64,000 bases of DNA from Clostridium sp. Marseille-P299 (GTDB taxonomy: Bacteria; Bacillota; Clostridia; Lachnospirales; Lachnospiraceae). Both the position numbers and the translations under genes were made by a program. The notes under the pieces are model-generated. The model saw only the letters and a list, made by a program, of their open reading frames with translations, had not been told where the DNA came from and searched no databases. Within the stretch, counting starts at the first letter, position 1. Each line of letters opens with the position of its first letter. Positions 18,438-28,616 of this stretch are shown here, one piece after another. The DNA is taken from positions 15,001-79,000 of the forward strand of contig NZ_FJVE01000005.1 of assembly GCF_900078195.1 (NCBI RefSeq), written 5' to 3'.

Positions 18438-18836
18438 TTAGACTCTTCTACGTTTTGGTGGTCTACATCCGTTATGAGGAACTGGAGTTACGTCCTTAAT
18501 GCTTGTTACTTCAATACCACAAGCTTGAAGCGCACGGATTGCTGCTTCTCTACCTGAACCAGGTCCCTTAACCATAACATCAACTGATTTTAAACCATGA
18601 ACTAAAGCTGCCTTTGCTGCAGTTTCAGCTGCCATTTGCGCTGCATATGGAGTTGACTTTCTAGAACCTCTGAATCCTAATCCACCAGCGCTTGCCCATG
18701 AAAGAGCGTTACCTTCAGCATCTGTTAAGGTAACAATTGTATTATTAAAAGATGACTGGATATGTGCCTGTCCACGGTCGACATTTTTCTTAACACGTTT
18801 CTTTGTCACTTTTTTAGCTGCTATCTTCTTAGCCAT
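18438..18836 (-). CDS. rpsK: 30S ribosomal protein S11
   Basis: A 132-residue platform protein. The Lys/Ala-rich N-terminus is followed by [46 protein letters not shown] and the C-terminal [18 protein letters not shown], all diagnostic. It sits 17 bases before rpsD and 23 behind rpsM. Confidence 0.97.
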   Translation of the reverse strand: MAKKIAAKKVTKKRVKKNVDRGQAHIQSSFNNTIVTLTDAEGNALSWASAGGLGFRGSRKSTPYAAQMAAETAAKAALVHGLKSVDVMVKGPGSGREAAIRALQACGIEVTSIKDVTPVPHNGCRPPKRRRV

Positions 18837-18859
18837 TACAAACCCTCCTATTGGATTTT

Positions 18860-19228
18860 TTATTTCTTCTTGTTAGCAACGGTACGCTTAGGACCTTTTC
18901 TTGTTCTAGCGTTTGTCTTTGTCTTCTGTCCACGAACTGGAAGACCTTTTCTATGACGAATTCCTCTGTAGCATCCAATTTCTTGTAATCTCTTAATATT
19001 AAGAGCGATATCTCTTCTTAAATCACCTTCAACAAGCATTGTTTCGTCGATAACGTCACGAATTTTTGCTACTTCTTCGTCTGTTAAGTCTCTAACACGT
19101 GTATCTGGATTAATTCCTGCTTTAGCAAGGATACGATTTGAGCTTACTCTACCGATACCATACACATAAGTAAGGCCGATTTCTACACGCTTTTCTCTTG
19201 GTAAGTCTACACCACTAATACGAGCCAT
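18860..19228 (-). CDS. rpsM: 30S ribosomal protein S13
   Basis: A 122-residue head protein that contacts 5S/L5 bridges and the P-site t[30 protein letters not shown] and the [27 protein letters not shown] tail are diagnostic. The start at 19228 is chosen over 19246 because GGAGGTG covers that upstream ATG and is correctly spaced for the second one. First gene after an unusual 500-base non-coding gap. Confidence 0.97.
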   Translation of the reverse strand: MARISGVDLPREKRVEIGLTYVYGIGRVSSNRILAKAGINPDTRVRDLTDEEVAKIRDVIDETMLVEGDLRRDIALNIKRLQEIGCYRGIRHRKGLPVRGQKTKTNARTRKGPKRTVANKKK

Positions 19229-19248
19229 GTGACTATGCACCTCCATTA

Positions 19249-19732
19249 ATTAATATTGAGAGTACTATCCTTGTAACATAGCGATAACGCTAAGTGAAAT
19301 GAATACAAGTACGCAGTAACCCCTCTGATTAGTTGTTTCAATGACATTCATACACACTTATGCATGAACAAAACGTTAGGATTGATTTTTCAAACCTATT
19401 GTTAATTATCCGTAATAACAACTCTCCCTGGAGTATCAATCTTGTCGCAAACCAAAATAGGAATACGCACAAAAAAGACGTCCAAGCGGATGTCACTACG
19501 TCAGCCGCTTTAAATTGTGTCGCAATTAGCAAATTCTTAGAATTTCTAAAGCGAAAGAACAAGGTGATAATGACACACAAGTTCTAAAACTGTTATCAGA
19601 AACAGTCCACAATATCACAACATGGCTTGTTCTAAAAAACAAGCGATTGTAACACAGAAAGCAAGAACTATTTTCTATATAAGTACATAACGTACCTTAT
19701 GAAAACAATTGAAATCCTCGTTTCAATTGATA
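19249..19732 (-). other. Hairpin-rich non-coding region between rpmJ and rpsM
   Basis: No credible gene is seen in 480 bases inside an otherwise tightly packed operon. Perfect stems are CAATTGAAA/TTTCAATTG (19706-19729, followed by TTTTC on the minus strand), GCTTGTT/AACAAGC (19625-19644) and AAATTCT/AGAATTT (19531-19545). Two crossing pairs also occur: AAGCGG with CCGCTT (19484-19510) and GACGT with ACGTC (19477-19502), the latter directly before T6. TGTTACAAT (19646-19654) could be an extended -10 element. It is probably the alpha-operon leader. Confidence 0.5.
19706..19729 (-). terminator. Weak terminator or attenuator behind rpmJ
   Basis: A perfect 9-bp stem with a 6-base loop, four bases behind the rpmJ stop, followed on the minus strand by only TTTTC. 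The short T-run suggests partial termination. Confidence 0.45.
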
Positions 19733-19846
19733 TTAGCCTTGTCTTTGTTTGTGTTTAGGGTTCTCACAGATAACTCTGATGGCGCCCTTTCTCTTAATAA
19801 TTTTACACTTTTCGCAAATTGGTTTAACTGAAGATCTAACCTTCAT
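19733..19846 (-). CDS. rpmJ: 50S ribosomal protein L36
   Basis: A 37-residue protein, too short for most gene finders. The product begins [19 protein letters not shown] and ends PKHKQRQG. Three cysteines and a histidine (CEKC, C, H) form the zinc site of the classic zinc-type L36. AAGGAG lies ten bases before the ATG, and a near-consensus promoter is directly upstream. In many genomes it follows infA closely; here about 280 bases separate them. Confidence 0.95.
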
Positions 19847-19881
19847 TACAATTCACTCCTTTCAAAAAAAGTCCGTCTATC

Positions 19882-19910
19882 ATTATAGCATCACTTTGCG
19901 CAATTGGCAA
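19882..19910 (-). promoter_or_regulatory. Promoter of rpmJ and probably the alpha operon
   Basis: On the minus strand TTGCCA (19905-19910), a 17-base spacer and TATAAT (19882-19887) lie about 35 bases before rpmJ. It gives rpmJ, and by read-through rpsM-rplQ, expression independent of the S10-spc unit. Confidence 0.8.
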
Positions 19911-20128
19911 GCATATTTTTTAAATTAAATAAACTTTGTATGCATAATAAGTCAGACTTCAATCCTGAATATAAAATTATTCATTTTATATCCTAGTATC
20001 AAACAACATAAGCGTGTAAAAAAGCTCTGTTGTCATATATGTTAAACATTATTCTAATCTCTCAAACTTATTATCTTGTCCTTAAAATAAGATGATTAAA
20101 AAGAATAAAGTAGTAACAACTAAAAAAC

Positions 20129-20347
20129 TTATTTATCTCTCCAGATAATTCTTCCCTTAGTTAAATCATATGGAGATAATTCCAAGGTTACTTTATCTCC
20201 TGGTACAATCTTAATGAAGTTCATACGTAACTTACCGCTAATATGAGCTAACACTTTATGACCATTCTCTAATTCAACCTGAAACATTGCATTCGGTAAT
20301 TTTTCAATTACTGTTCCTTCAATTTCAACAACGTCTGTTTTTGACAT
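20129..20347 (-). CDS. infA: Translation initiation factor IF-1
   Basis: A 72-residue OB-fold protein that binds the 30S A site during initiation. [45 protein letters not shown] and the [19 protein letters not shown] stretch are diagnostic. It follows map by 16 bases. The 270 bases behind it hold no gene, only the rpmJ promoter. Confidence 0.97.
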   Translation of the reverse strand: MSKTDVVEIEGTVIEKLPNAMFQVELENGHKVLAHISGKLRMNFIKIVPGDKVTLELSPYDLTKGRIIWRDK

Positions 20348-20363
20348 TTATATACCTCCATTA

Positions 20364-21128
20364 TTAATGATTGCAATTAGGAAGTGATAACACTTCCGGA
20401 TCACCTGTCGTAATCAATATTGTATTTTCATAATGAGCTGATAACGTTCCGTCTTCAGTAACGACAGTCCAATCATCGTCCAACCAGCAAACATCATACC
20501 CACCAATATTAACCATTGGTTCTATTGCAAGTGTCATACCTGCTTGCAATTTAATTCCTCTTCTTTTTTGTCTGAAATTAGGTATCTGCGGTTCTTCATG
20601 CAACTGTGTTCCGATTCCATGCCCAACTAAATCTCTAACGCAGGAAAATCCATGAGCTACAACATAATCCTCAATCGCAGCAGATATATCATGTAGATGA
20701 TACCCTTCTTTAGCGTATTTAATACCTTCGAAGAAACTTTGTTTTGTGACTTCTATTAACTTTTTCGCCTCTTCGCTAATATTACCTACTGGAATTGTTC
20801 TCGCTGCGTCTGAATGATATCCCTTATAGATAACTCCCGCATCGATACTTACGATATCCCCCTCTGTAATAATTCGTTTCTTAGATGGTATACCATGAAC
20901 AACTTCGTCGTTTACAGAAACACATACAGAAGCAGGATATCCATTATAATTCAAGAATGAAGGAATACAGTGGAAAGAACGTATTAATTCGTCTGCTTTT
21001 TTATTTATGTCCATTGTTGTGATACCAGGTAAAACAATTTCAGCTAATTGATCATGCACTTCAGCTAGTATTTTTCCTGCTTCACGCATAAGCTCAATTT
21101 CCTTGCTAGATTTTATAGTAACTGACAT
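20364..21128 (-). CDS. map: Type I methionine aminopeptidase
   Basis: A 254-residue cytosolic metalloenzyme that removes the initiator methionine. The five metal ligands are visible: two Asp in SIDAGVIYKGYHSDAART, His in DLVGHGIGTQLHEEP, Glu in LAIEPMVNIGG and Glu in SAHYENTILIT. The substrate histidine is in NDEVVHGIP. It has no N-terminal zinc extension. It lies between adk and infA, the usual spc-operon end in Firmicutes. Confidence 0.96.
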   Translation of the reverse strand: MSVTIKSSKEIELMREAGKILAEVHDQLAEIVLPGITTMDINKKADELIRSFHCIPSFLNYNGYPASVCVSVNDEVVHGIPSKKRIITEGDIVSIDAGVIYKGYHSDAARTIPVGNISEEAKKLIEVTKQSFFEGIKYAKEGYHLHDISAAIEDYVVAHGFSCVRDLVGHGIGTQLHEEPQIPNFRQKRRGIKLQAGMTLAIEPMVNIGGYDVCWLDDDWTVVTEDGTLSAHYENTILITTGDPEVLSLPNCNH

Positions 21129-21188
21129 TTCGTCTCTCCTTAAAACTTAAAACACTTTTGTTATTTACCCTCATGGAATGGTATTGCC

Positions 21189-21836
21189 TTATTTATCTTC
21201 TAAAATTGCAGTAATGTCTTCAAATACTTCGGATACTTCTTTTGTACCGTCTACTTCTTTTAAAACATCAAGTTTTGCATAATAGTCGATTAATGGCTTT
21301 GTCTGATTATGATAAACATTTAAACGTTTCGCTACTGTTTCCGGCTTATCGTCGTCTCTTAGCACTAGTTCTCCGCCACACGTATCACAAACGCCATCTA
21401 TTTTTGTAGGGTTAAATACAACATGATAGGTTCCACCGCAGTTTACGCACGCTCTTCTGCCTGACATACGAGCCACGATATTTTCATCTGGTACTTCAAC
21501 ATTAATTGCAAAATCAATTGCTTCTCCTGCCTCTTTTAAAGCATTTGTTAATGCTTCTGCTTGAGGAATTGTTCTTGGAAAACCATCTAATACATAACCA
21601 TTTTCACAGTCTGCTTGACTAAAACGATCCATTATCAAGCTAAGAGTTAATTCATCAGGTACCAATAATCCTTGGTCCATATACTCTTTTGCCTTTTTCC
21701 CTAGTTCAGTATTATTCTTAATGTTTGCTCTAAAAATATCTCCAGTTGAAATATGTGGTATGCCATACTTGTTAGCGATCTTCTTAGCTTGAGTTCCTTT
21801 GCCAGCGCCTGGCGCCCCTAACATAATAATCTTCAT
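21189..21836 (-). CDS. adk: Adenylate kinase with zinc-binding lid
   Basis: A 215-residue enzyme for ATP + AMP = 2 ADP. The P-loop is [10 protein letters not shown] (7-16); the AMP site includes [10 protein letters not shown] and LDGFPRT. The lid carries CVNC and CDTC, a Cys4 zinc site common in Gram-positives. The start at 21836 is preferred over 21869 because AAGGATGG lies just upstream. It follows secY by 200 bases that contain a strong hairpin. Confidence 0.96.
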   Translation of the reverse strand: MKIIMLGAPGAGKGTQAKKIANKYGIPHISTGDIFRANIKNNTELGKKAKEYMDQGLLVPDELTLSLIMDRFSQADCENGYVLDGFPRTIPQAEALTNALKEAGEAIDFAINVEVPDENIVARMSGRRACVNCGGTYHVVFNPTKIDGVCDTCGGELVLRDDDKPETVAKRLNVYHNQTKPLIDYYAKLDVLKEVDGTKEVSEVFEDITAILEDK

Positions 21837-21947
21837 GCTGTATACCATCCTTCCATATAATATAATCACATTCCATGTTATATTATTATTCCTATATTTA
21901 ATTCTATAAAACTTTTTTATAAATTATACATTAATATCTATAACTAC

Positions 21948-21980
21948 ATTAGGGTGGAGCAAAAATTGCCCCACCCTAAT
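21948..21980 (-). other. Hairpin between secY and adk
   Basis: ATTAGGGTGG plus GCAA pair with TTGC plus CCACCCTAAT around a short loop. No T-run follows on either strand, so it is more likely an mRNA processing or stability element, or part of adk control, than a terminator. Confidence 0.5.
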
Positions 21981-22037
21981 TATCAATGAACCTTACAAGT
22001 GTAATGACGTGTCTTTTTACAGTACCCAATCAATTCA

Positions 22038-23369
22038 CTAGTCATTTAAGAATCCCTTATAGTGACGAACTAACATCTGAGAATCAATTTGTTTCATTGT
22101 TTCAAGAACAACACCAACAACGATGATTAAAGATGTACCACCAAAGGAGACTCTCGCATTAAATAAGCCTCCGAAGACCAATGGGATAAGAGCCACGATA
22201 GTTAGGCCAATTGCACCAATAAAAATAATGTAATTTAATACCTTATTTAAGTACTCTGTAGTTGGTTTACCTGGACGAATACCAGGAATAAAACCACCCT
22301 GTTTCTTCATATTGTTAGCTACTTCAATTGGATTAAAAGTAATCGATGTATAGAAGTATGCAAAGAACAATATTAAGGCAATATAAACTAATACGCCGAG
22401 CGTGTATTTAAATGCACCATCTTTAAGATCAAACCATGAACTTTGGTTTAAAAAGTAAAGAACTTTCGGCCAAAAATATGCTCTCTCCGGATATACACTA
22501 AAGAAAGATGAGATTATAATCGGAAATTGCATCAATGATACAGCAAAGATTACTGGAATAACACCTGCGGTATTAACCTTTAATGGAATAAAGGAGGATT
22601 GTCCACCCACCATTTTTCTTCCCTGTACCTTTTTAGCATATTGTACTGCGATTTTTCTTTGTGCATCTTGTAAAAGAATAATTAGCACAACAGTAAGTAC
22701 AATTACAGCTACTATGAGAACTGCACCAATAACACCACTAACTACACCTTTTCCATTAAATACAAATTGTGTAAATAAGTTATGAATGTCACTTGGCAAT
22801 CCTGATATTATGTTTATTAACAAGATGATTGATATACCATTACCAACACCTTTTTCTGTAATTCTTTCACCTAACCACATAAGGAAGGCAGAACCAGCTG
22901 TAAAGGATGCAGTAATAACAACTACGTTAGTAAAAGTAAGTCCACCTTGTAATATTCCAGATCCACCAAAGCCAATTGTCATTGCAACTGATTCAACAAT
23001 AGCAAGTCCAATTGTTAGATATCTAGAGATTTCTGCAATCTTCTTTCTACCAGTTTCTCCATCCTTTTGAAGTTCCTCTAATTTAGGAATTGCAATTGTT
23101 AACAACTGCATAATAATGGATGAAGTGATGTATGGTGATATATTAAGTGCAAAGATTGACATTTGTGAAAATGAACCACCTGTTAGCATGTCAAGGAATC
23201 CCATTCCATCACCAAAACGTTGGCTCATCCACAATGAAAAGTAATCTTGGTTCACTCCCGGTACAGGGAGTGCAGAACCAAGTCTTACAATAATTAGTGC
23301 TATAAACGTAAATAACAGTCTGTTTCTAATATCTTTAATCTTAAAGGCATTTCTGACCGTTTTAAACAT
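22038..23369 (-). CDS. secY: Preprotein translocase subunit SecY
   Basis: A 443-residue channel protein of the Sec translocon with ten predicted membrane segments. The N-terminal KDIRNRLLFTFIALIIVRLGSALPVPGVN and the plug region GGSFSQMSIFALNISPYITSSIIMQLL are diagnostic; the cytoplasmic loop GFIPGIRPGKPTTEYLN near residue 360 carries the RPG motif that contacts SecA or the ribosome. The start overlaps the rplO stop by one base (TAATG), indicating coupled translation. Confidence 0.97.
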   Translation of the reverse strand: MFKTVRNAFKIKDIRNRLLFTFIALIIVRLGSALPVPGVNQDYFSLWMSQRFGDGMGFLDMLTGGSFSQMSIFALNISPYITSSIIMQLLTIAIPKLEELQKDGETGRKKIAEISRYLTIGLAIVESVAMTIGFGGSGILQGGLTFTNVVVITASFTAGSAFLMWLGERITEKGVGNGISIILLINIISGLPSDIHNLFTQFVFNGKGVVSGVIGAVLIVAVIVLTVVLIILLQDAQRKIAVQYAKKVQGRKMVGGQSSFIPLKVNTAGVIPVIFAVSLMQFPIIISSFFSVYPERAYFWPKVLYFLNQSSWFDLKDGAFKYTLGVLVYIALILFFAYFYTSITFNPIEVANNMKKQGGFIPGIRPGKPTTEYLNKVLNYIIFIGAIGLTIVALIPLVFGGLFNARVSFGGTSLIIVVGVVLETMKQIDSQMLVRHYKGFLND

Positions 23370-23809
23370 TAGATCACCTCAGCATTTCCACCAAGAGCCT
23401 TAATTTTTTCGATAGCGCTTTCGCTGAAAGCTGATACCTTGACATTAAGCTTCTTAGTAAGTTCTCCGTTTCCAAGAATCTTTACACCATCTTTTGGATT
23501 ATTAATGATGCCAATTTCCATTAAGCTTTCAATCGTTACGTCTGCACCATCTTCAAATTTATTTAACATGCTTACATTAACTGTAATAATTTCCTTCGTG
23601 TTTCTGTTCTTGAAACCTCTCTTAGGAAGTCTACGGTATAAAGGCATCTGACCACCTTCAAAGCCGATTCTAGGAGCTCCTGAACGAGCTTTTTGTCCCT
23701 TATGACCTTTACCAGCTGTCTTACCATTTCCTGAACCATGTCCACGTCCGCGTCTAAAGTTCTTGCTTTGCTTTGAACCATCCGCTGGTCTTAATTCTGT
23801 TAAATTCAT
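23369..23809 (-). CDS. rplO: 50S ribosomal protein L15
   Basis: A 146-residue late-assembly protein. [14 protein letters not shown], the Gly-rich [26 protein letters not shown] and [17 protein letters not shown] are diagnostic. The ATG at 23809 fits AGGAGG eight bases upstream better than the GTG at 23818, which is part of that site. Confidence 0.97.
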   Translation of the reverse strand: MNLTELRPADGSKQSKNFRRGRGHGSGNGKTAGKGHKGQKARSGAPRIGFEGGQMPLYRRLPKRGFKNRNTKEIITVNVSMLNKFEDGADVTIESLMEIGIINNPKDGVKILGNGELTKKLNVKVSAFSESAIEKIKALGGNAEVI

Positions 23810-23833
23810 CGTGTGCACCTCCTTACTTTATTA

Positions 23834-24016
23834 TTAGATCTCTTCTACCTTTACTAAATGCTTAACCTGATTAACCATGCCTCTAGTAGCAGCGTTGTCA
23901 GGTAATTCCACTGTAGAATTTAACTTCTTTAATCCTAAAGCTACTACTGTAGCCTTATGCTTAGGAATAGCACCGATGGTTGATTTAGTTAAAGTTATCT
24001 TTAAATTGTTTGCCAC
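23834..24016 (-). CDS. rpmD: 50S ribosomal protein L30
   Basis: A 60-residue protein. [40 protein letters not shown] matches bacterial L30. It starts with GTG at 24016; the upstream GTG at 24025 belongs to the GGAGGTG ribosome site. It lies between rpsE and rplO as usual. Confidence 0.94.
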   Translation of the reverse strand: MANNLKITLTKSTIGAIPKHKATVVALGLKKLNSTVELPDNAATRGMVNQVKHLVKVEEI

Positions 24017-24037
24017 TTTTAACACCTCCGTCTATTC

Positions 24038-24547
24038 TTAACCCAATAACTCTTCAACGGAAATGCCACGAAGAGCAGCTACTTCCTCTGGAGTCTTTAA
24101 TTGGCTTAAACCTTCAATAGTTGCTAAAACCACGTTTTGCTTATTGTTGGAGCCAAGTGATTTTGTACGGATGTTCTTAAAGCCTGCAAGCTCTAATACG
24201 TTACGAGCAGGACCACCCGCGATAACACCAGTACCTTCTGGGCTACGCTTTAAAAGTACGGATGCGCTACCAAATTTACCAATGTAATCATGAGGTACAC
24301 TACCATTTTGATCAAGAGGTAAAGTAATTAATTTCTTAATTGCATCTTCTTTTCCTTTACGGATTGCTTCAGGAATTTCAGTTGCTTTTCCTAAGCCTGC
24401 ACCAACATGGCCGTTTCTATCTCCAACAACGACTAAGGCTGTAAAACGAAAATTACGTCCACCTTTAACAACCTTTGTTACACGCTTGATTGATACTACT
24501 TTATCTTCTAATTCTAACTGACTAGCATCAATGATTGTACGTTTCAT
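24038..24547 (-). CDS. rpsE: 30S ribosomal protein S5
   Basis: A 169-residue protein important for decoding accuracy. The N-terminal double-stranded RNA-binding fold includes [34 protein letters not shown]; the C-terminal part has [36 protein letters not shown]. The ATG at 24547 has AAGGAGG at correct spacing; the longer frame to 24595 runs into rplR and is not supported. Confidence 0.97.
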   Translation of the reverse strand: MKRTIIDASQLELEDKVVSIKRVTKVVKGGRNFRFTALVVVGDRNGHVGAGLGKATEIPEAIRKGKEDAIKKLITLPLDQNGSVPHDYIGKFGSASVLLKRSPEGTGVIAGGPARNVLELAGFKNIRTKSLGSNNKQNVVLATIEGLSQLKTPEEVAALRGISVEELLG

Positions 24548-24563
24548 GTTTTTTCCTCCTTGC

Positions 24564-24932
24564 CTAGAATTCGAGACCAGCTTCTCTAGCTGCATCTGCT
24601 AATGCTTGAATTTTTCCCTGATATATGAATCCGCCTCTATCGAATACAACAGCTTTAATACCTTTTTCTAAAGCTTTCTTTGCGATAACAGTACCTAAGT
24701 ATGCTGCTGCTGCAACATCATTGGTTTTCTCAAGTTCAGCTTTCACGTCTTTTTGAAGTGTTGAAGCTGAAACTAATGTATTACCAACAGTGTCATCGAT
24801 GATCTGAGCGTACATATGATTATTACTTCTAAACACAGCTAGACGTGGTCTTTCTGGAGTACCTGAGAAACGATTACGTAATCTTGTATGCTTTTTCACA
24901 CGGATTTTAGACTTTGACTCTTTACTAACCAT
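24564..24932 (-). CDS. rplR: 50S ribosomal protein L18
   Basis: A 122-residue 5S rRNA-binding protein. [31 protein letters not shown] and the ending [30 protein letters not shown] are diagnostic. It sits between rplF and rpsE with short spacers. Confidence 0.97.
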   Translation of the reverse strand: MVSKESKSKIRVKKHTRLRNRFSGTPERPRLAVFRSNNHMYAQIIDDTVGNTLVSASTLQKDVKAELEKTNDVAAAAYLGTVIAKKALEKGIKAVVFDRGGFIYQGKIQALADAAREAGLEF

Positions 24933-24949
24933 TATTTTCTCTCCTCCTT

Positions 24950-25492
24950 CTACTTCTTACCAGTCTTACCAACTTTACGTCTGATCACTTCATCAGCATA
25001 CTTAATTCCCTTGCCCTTATAAGGTTCAGGTCTTCTCTTATCTCTGATTTCAGCAGCGTATTGGCCAACTTTTTCTTTGTCGATACCTTTAACAGTAATC
25101 TTATTTTGTCCTTCAAGAACAGTTTCAACGCCTTCAGGATCAGTCATAACTACTGGATGAGAATATCCAAGAGTTAATGTAAGGTCCTTACCAGCTTTTG
25201 CAGCTCTGTAACCAACACCGTTGATTTCAAGAACTTTTTGATATCCAGTAGTAACACCAGTTACCATATTAGCGATTAATGTTCTAGTAAGACCATGTAA
25301 AGATTTCATTCTCTTTAATTCGTTTGGTCTTGTAACAATAATTTCTGCGCCTTCTAATTTAATTTCCATCTCAGCAGGTAACACTCTTTCAAGTGTACCT
25401 AAAGGACCTTTTACAGTCACTTTATTATTTTCTGCAATATCAACAGTTACTCCTGCTGGTACCGCGATTGGCATTCTTCCTATACGTGACAT
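24950..25492 (-). CDS. rplF: 50S ribosomal protein L6
   Basis: A 180-residue protein of two similar domains near the factor-binding site. [15 protein letters not shown] and the C-terminal [28 protein letters not shown] are diagnostic. It follows rpsH after an unusually long 165-base spacer that contains a GACAG/CTGTC hairpin. Confidence 0.97.
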   Translation of the reverse strand: MSRIGRMPIAVPAGVTVDIAENNKVTVKGPLGTLERVLPAEMEIKLEGAEIIVTRPNELKRMKSLHGLTRTLIANMVTGVTTGYQKVLEINGVGYRAAKAGKDLTLTLGYSHPVVMTDPEGVETVLEGQNKITVKGIDKEKVGQYAAEIRDKRRPEPYKGKGIKYADEVIRRKVGKTGKK

Positions 25493-25657
25493 GCCCGTAC
25501 CTCCTATATTAAGTTTGACAGTCTAAACTGTCCCCGTAGGAAAGAGTATCTTAAAAAAGACTTCTTCCCCGTGAATCAGAACATCTATAAAAATATAGTG
25601 AATTATCTTAATATACTACATATTAACATGAATCCATCTAAATGTAAACATTTTACA

Positions 25658-26059
25658 TTACCAGATAAATGCTAATACTTCTCCACCAACGTTTTGTTGT
25701 CTTGCTTCTTTATCAGTAAGAACACCCTTGTTAGTAGAAATAATAGCTATACCTAAACCACCAAGAACCTTAGGAAGTTCATCTCTGTTCGCAAATACAC
25801 GAAGTCCTGGTTTAGAAATTCTCTTAAGTCCTGTAATTACCTTAACGTTTTTATCCTTACCATACTTAAGTGTGATATGGATTGTCTTGAAGCTTCCAAC
25901 TTCTTCTATTTCAAAGCCTTTAATATAACCTTCTTTTAAGAGGATTTCTGCGATTGCAATTTTCATCTTAGAAGCAGGTACATCTACTGTATCATGTTTA
26001 GCAGTGTTTGCGTTACGGATTCTTGTAAGCATATCTGCGATTGGATCGCTCATTGTCAT
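25658..26059 (-). CDS. rpsH: 30S ribosomal protein S8
   Basis: A 133-residue 16S-binding protein. [31 protein letters not shown] and the ending [26 protein letters not shown] are diagnostic. The ATG at 26059 has AGGAGG nine bases upstream; an ATG two codons later is also possible. In E. coli S8 represses the spc operon. Confidence 0.97.
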   Translation of the reverse strand: MTMSDPIADMLTRIRNANTAKHDTVDVPASKMKIAIAEILLKEGYIKGFEIEEVGSFKTIHITLKYGKDKNVKVITGLKRISKPGLRVFANRDELPKVLGGLGIAIISTNKGVLTDKEARQQNVGGEVLAFIW

Positions 26060-26083
26060 TTAAATTTGCCTCCTTTCTTAAAC

Positions 26084-26269
26084 CTACCAGCTTGCTTTTT
26101 TAACACCTGGTATTTGTCCCTTATATGCTAACTCACGGAAGCAAATTCTGCAGATTCCGTATTTTCTTAAGTAAGCATGAGGACGTCCACAGATTCTACA
26201 ACGATTATATTCTCTTGTTGAGAATTTCTGTGTACGTTGTTGTTTCACTTTCATTGACGTTTTAGCCAT
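26084..26269 (-). CDS. rpsN: 30S ribosomal protein S14, zinc-binding type
   Basis: A 61-residue short S14 with the zinc site CRIC and CRIC (about residues 24-43). This is the zinc form typical of Firmicutes (rpsZ/rpsN1). It lies between rplE and rpsH. Confidence 0.97.
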   Translation of the reverse strand: MAKTSMKVKQQRTQKFSTREYNRCRICGRPHAYLRKYGICRICFRELAYKGQIPGVKKASW

Positions 26270-26285
26270 GGAATTCCCTCCTTAA

Positions 26286-26825
26286 CTATTTGCTAAATGG
26301 CATACCGAATAATGTCAATAATTCACGAGCTTCTTCATCTGTCTTGGCAGTTGTTACGAAAATAACATCCATACCACGAACCTTATCAACCTTATCGTAT
26401 TCGATTTCTGGGAAGATTAATTGCTCTTTAATACCAAGAGCATAGTTACCTCTACCGTCAAATGCATTAGGGTTTACACCTCTAAAGTCACGTACACGTG
26501 GAAGAGATAAGTTAATAAGACGATCTGCGAATTCATACATTTTCTCGCCTCTTAAAGTTACTTTACATCCAATAGCTACGCCTTCTCTAAGTTTAAAGTT
26601 AGCAATTGACTTTCTTGCTTTAGTAATTACAGGTTTTTGTCCTGCAATAATTTGCATATCTCTAACAGCAGATTCAAGTGCTTTCGCATTATCTTTTGCT
26701 TCACCAACACCCATGTTGATGACTATTTTATCAAGCTTAGGTATCTGCATATCGTTCGTATAACCGAATTTCTTCTTCATACCAGCCATGATTTCGTTCA
26801 TATAAATTTCTTTTAATCTAGTCAA
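26286..26825 (-). CDS. rplE: 50S ribosomal protein L5
   Basis: A 179-residue central-protuberance protein that binds 5S rRNA and bridges to S13. [50 protein letters not shown] is diagnostic, and the [20 protein letters not shown] loop is also visible. Confidence 0.97.
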   Translation of the reverse strand: MTRLKEIYMNEIMAGMKKKFGYTNDMQIPKLDKIVINMGVGEAKDNAKALESAVRDMQIIAGQKPVITKARKSIANFKLREGVAIGCKVTLRGEKMYEFADRLINLSLPRVRDFRGVNPNAFDGRGNYALGIKEQLIFPEIEYDKVDKVRGMDVIFVTTAKTDEEARELLTLFGMPFSK

Positions 26826-26849
26826 CTGAAATGACCTCCTCTCTTAGAA

Positions 26850-27167
26850 TTAGTCAATGATATCTCCGGTTGTTTTAGCAACACGAACTTTTTTAGGACC
26901 TTTTTTGCCATCAACTGTTGTAAAACCGATTCTTGTAGTTTTACCTTTGTGTAAATACATAACGTTAGATGCATCAATAGGAGCTTCCTGATGGATAATA
27001 CCACCCTTTGGATTGCTTTGAGATGCCTTGCTGTGCTTTGTTACTGTGTTAACACCTTCTACTAAAACTTTTCCATCGGAAACGGAAATTACTTTTCCTT
27101 CTTTTCCTTTATCTTTACCAGCGATTACCTTAACGGTATCACCCTTCTTGATTTTTGTAGTTGCCAT
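26850..27167 (-). CDS. rplX: 50S ribosomal protein L24
   Basis: A 105-residue assembly-initiator protein. The KOW motif [23 protein letters not shown] is at residues 7-29. It is followed by rplE after 24 bases and preceded by rplN. Confidence 0.97.
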   Translation of the reverse strand: MATTKIKKGDTVKVIAGKDKGKEGKVISVSDGKVLVEGVNTVTKHSKASQSNPKGGIIHQEAPIDASNVMYLHKGKTTRIGFTTVDGKKGPKKVRVAKTTGDIID

Positions 27168-27181
27168 GTCACGACACCTCC

Positions 27182-27550
27182 TTATAATACTTCTGGTGCT
27201 AGTGAAACGATTTTCATGAATTGCTTTTCTCTCAATTCTCTAGCTACTGGTCCAAAGATACGAGTTCCTTTTGGATTCTTATCATCTTTAATAATTACGG
27301 CAGCATTTTCGTCAAATCTGATATAAGAACCGTCCTTACGACGAGCTCCCTTTACAGAACGTACGACTACAGCCTTAACAACATCGCCCTTCTTTACAAC
27401 TCCGCCTGGTGTTGCATCTTTAACAGAAGCTACGATGATATCGCCTATATTAGCATATCTTCTTGTGGAGCCACCCAATACTCTAATGCAAAGTAATTCT
27501 TTAGCACCGGTATTGTCAGCAACCTTAAGTCTGGTTTCTGTTTGTACCAT
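27182..27550 (-). CDS. rplN: 50S ribosomal protein L14
   Basis: A 122-residue subunit-interface protein. [27 protein letters not shown] and the ending [24 protein letters not shown] are diagnostic. It starts about 100 bases behind rpsQ. Confidence 0.97.
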   Translation of the reverse strand: MVQTETRLKVADNTGAKELLCIRVLGGSTRRYANIGDIIVASVKDATPGGVVKKGDVVKAVVVRSVKGARRKDGSYIRFDENAAVIIKDDKNPKGTRIFGPVARELREKQFMKIVSLAPEVL

Positions 27551-27649
27551 TTCAGATACTCCTTTCTCATTTTCCGAACCTATTTTGTCATCTCGTTGAG
27601 ATCACAAATAAATTATGACGCAAAACAATTAAAGTTATTTTCGATCGAA

Positions 27650-27904
27650 TTATTTTGCTTTTTCAATGATTTCAACAAGTCTCCATCTTTTATCTTTAGA
27701 TAATGGTCTTGTTTCCATAACTTTTACTCTATCGCCAATTTTGCATTCGTTGTTTTCATCGTGAGCCTTTAATTTGTAAGTTCTCTTTACGATTTTGTTA
27801 TAAAGAGGATGCTTTACGTTATCAACTACTGCTACAACGATAGTCTTATCCATCTTATCACTTACGACCTTACCGGTACGAACTTTTCTTAGATTTCTTT
27901 CCAC
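27650..27904 (-). CDS. rpsQ: 30S ribosomal protein S17
   Basis: An 84-residue OB-fold primary rRNA-binding protein. [53 protein letters not shown] is diagnostic. Confidence 0.97.
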   Translation of the reverse strand: MERNLRKVRTGKVVSDKMDKTIVVAVVDNVKHPLYNKIVKRTYKLKAHDENNECKIGDRVKVMETRPLSKDKRWRLVEIIEKAK

Positions 27905-27979
27905 AGCAATACTCCTTTCCTAAACCGAAGTCTATTTCCTAATGAGTCTACTACACAGCCGACTCTATAATCTTTATGA

Positions 27980-28189
27980 TTAGTTAGCTGCCTTTGCTTT
28001 CTCAGAGATCACGGTCTGAATTCTAGCAATGTTTTTTCTAACGTCTTTAATTCTGCTTGTGTTATCTAATTGATTTGTTGCGTTTTGGAATCTTAAGTTG
28101 AAGAGTTCCTTTTTAGCAGCTACTAAAGCTTCATTTAACTCTGCAGGGGATTTTGCCTTTAAATCTTCTACATATTTATTAGTTTTCAC
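27980..28189 (-). CDS. rpmC: 50S ribosomal protein L29
   Basis: A 69-residue helical-hairpin protein at the exit tunnel. [48 protein letters not shown] is diagnostic. The GTG at 28189 ([14 protein letters not shown]) is preferred; the upstream GTG at 28198 is part of AGGAGGTG. The start overlaps the rplP stop by 11 bases, suggesting translational coupling. Confidence 0.94.
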   Translation of the reverse strand: MKTNKYVEDLKAKSPAELNEALVAAKKELFNLRFQNATNQLDNTSRIKDVRKNIARIQTVISEKAKAAN

Positions 28190-28616
28190 TGCCCGCACCT
28201 CCTTCTAAGTCTGCGCGAGAAACTATCTTGCACTTTACTGGTAACTTGTGAGTAGCAAGACGAAGAGCTTCTCTAGCTGTTTCTTCAGGAACGCCAGCGA
28301 TTTCAAACATAACGCGTCCTGGTTTAACTACTGCTACCCAATATTCTAAAGAACCTTTACCGGAACCCATACGAGTTTCAGCTGGTTTAGTTGTTACTGG
28401 TTTATCAGGGAATATTTTAATCCAAACCTTACCACCACGTTTGATATAACGTGTCATAGCAATACGTGCTGCTTCGATCTGGTTAGATTTAATCCATGCT
28501 GGTTCAACAGCTACAATACCATATTCGCCGTTAGAGATTGTATTACCTCTCATAGCTTTACCTGTCATAGTGCCACGGAATTGCTTACGACGCTTTACTC
28601 TTTTTGGCATTAACAT
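28179..28616 (-). CDS. rplP: 50S ribosomal protein L16
   Basis: A 145-residue protein that helps form the tRNA binding path of the large subunit. [37 protein letters not shown] and the [28 protein letters not shown] stretch are diagnostic. The start ATG overlaps the rpsC stop by one base (TAATG); the ATG two codons later is an alternative. Confidence 0.97.
   Translation of the reverse strand: MLMPKRVKRRKQFRGTMTGKAMRGNTISNGEYGIVAVEPAWIKSNQIEAARIAMTRYIKRGGKVWIKIFPDKPVTTKPAETRMGSGKGSLEYWVAVVKPGRVMFEIAGVPEETAREALRLATHKLPVKCKIVSRADLEGGAGSEN

Noticed and set aside
19338..19587. Two overlapping 75-80-codon frames in the rpmJ-rpsM gap
   Set aside because: They run on opposite strands through strong hairpins, have no ribosome site and no recognisable sequence. 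The gap is better explained as non-coding.
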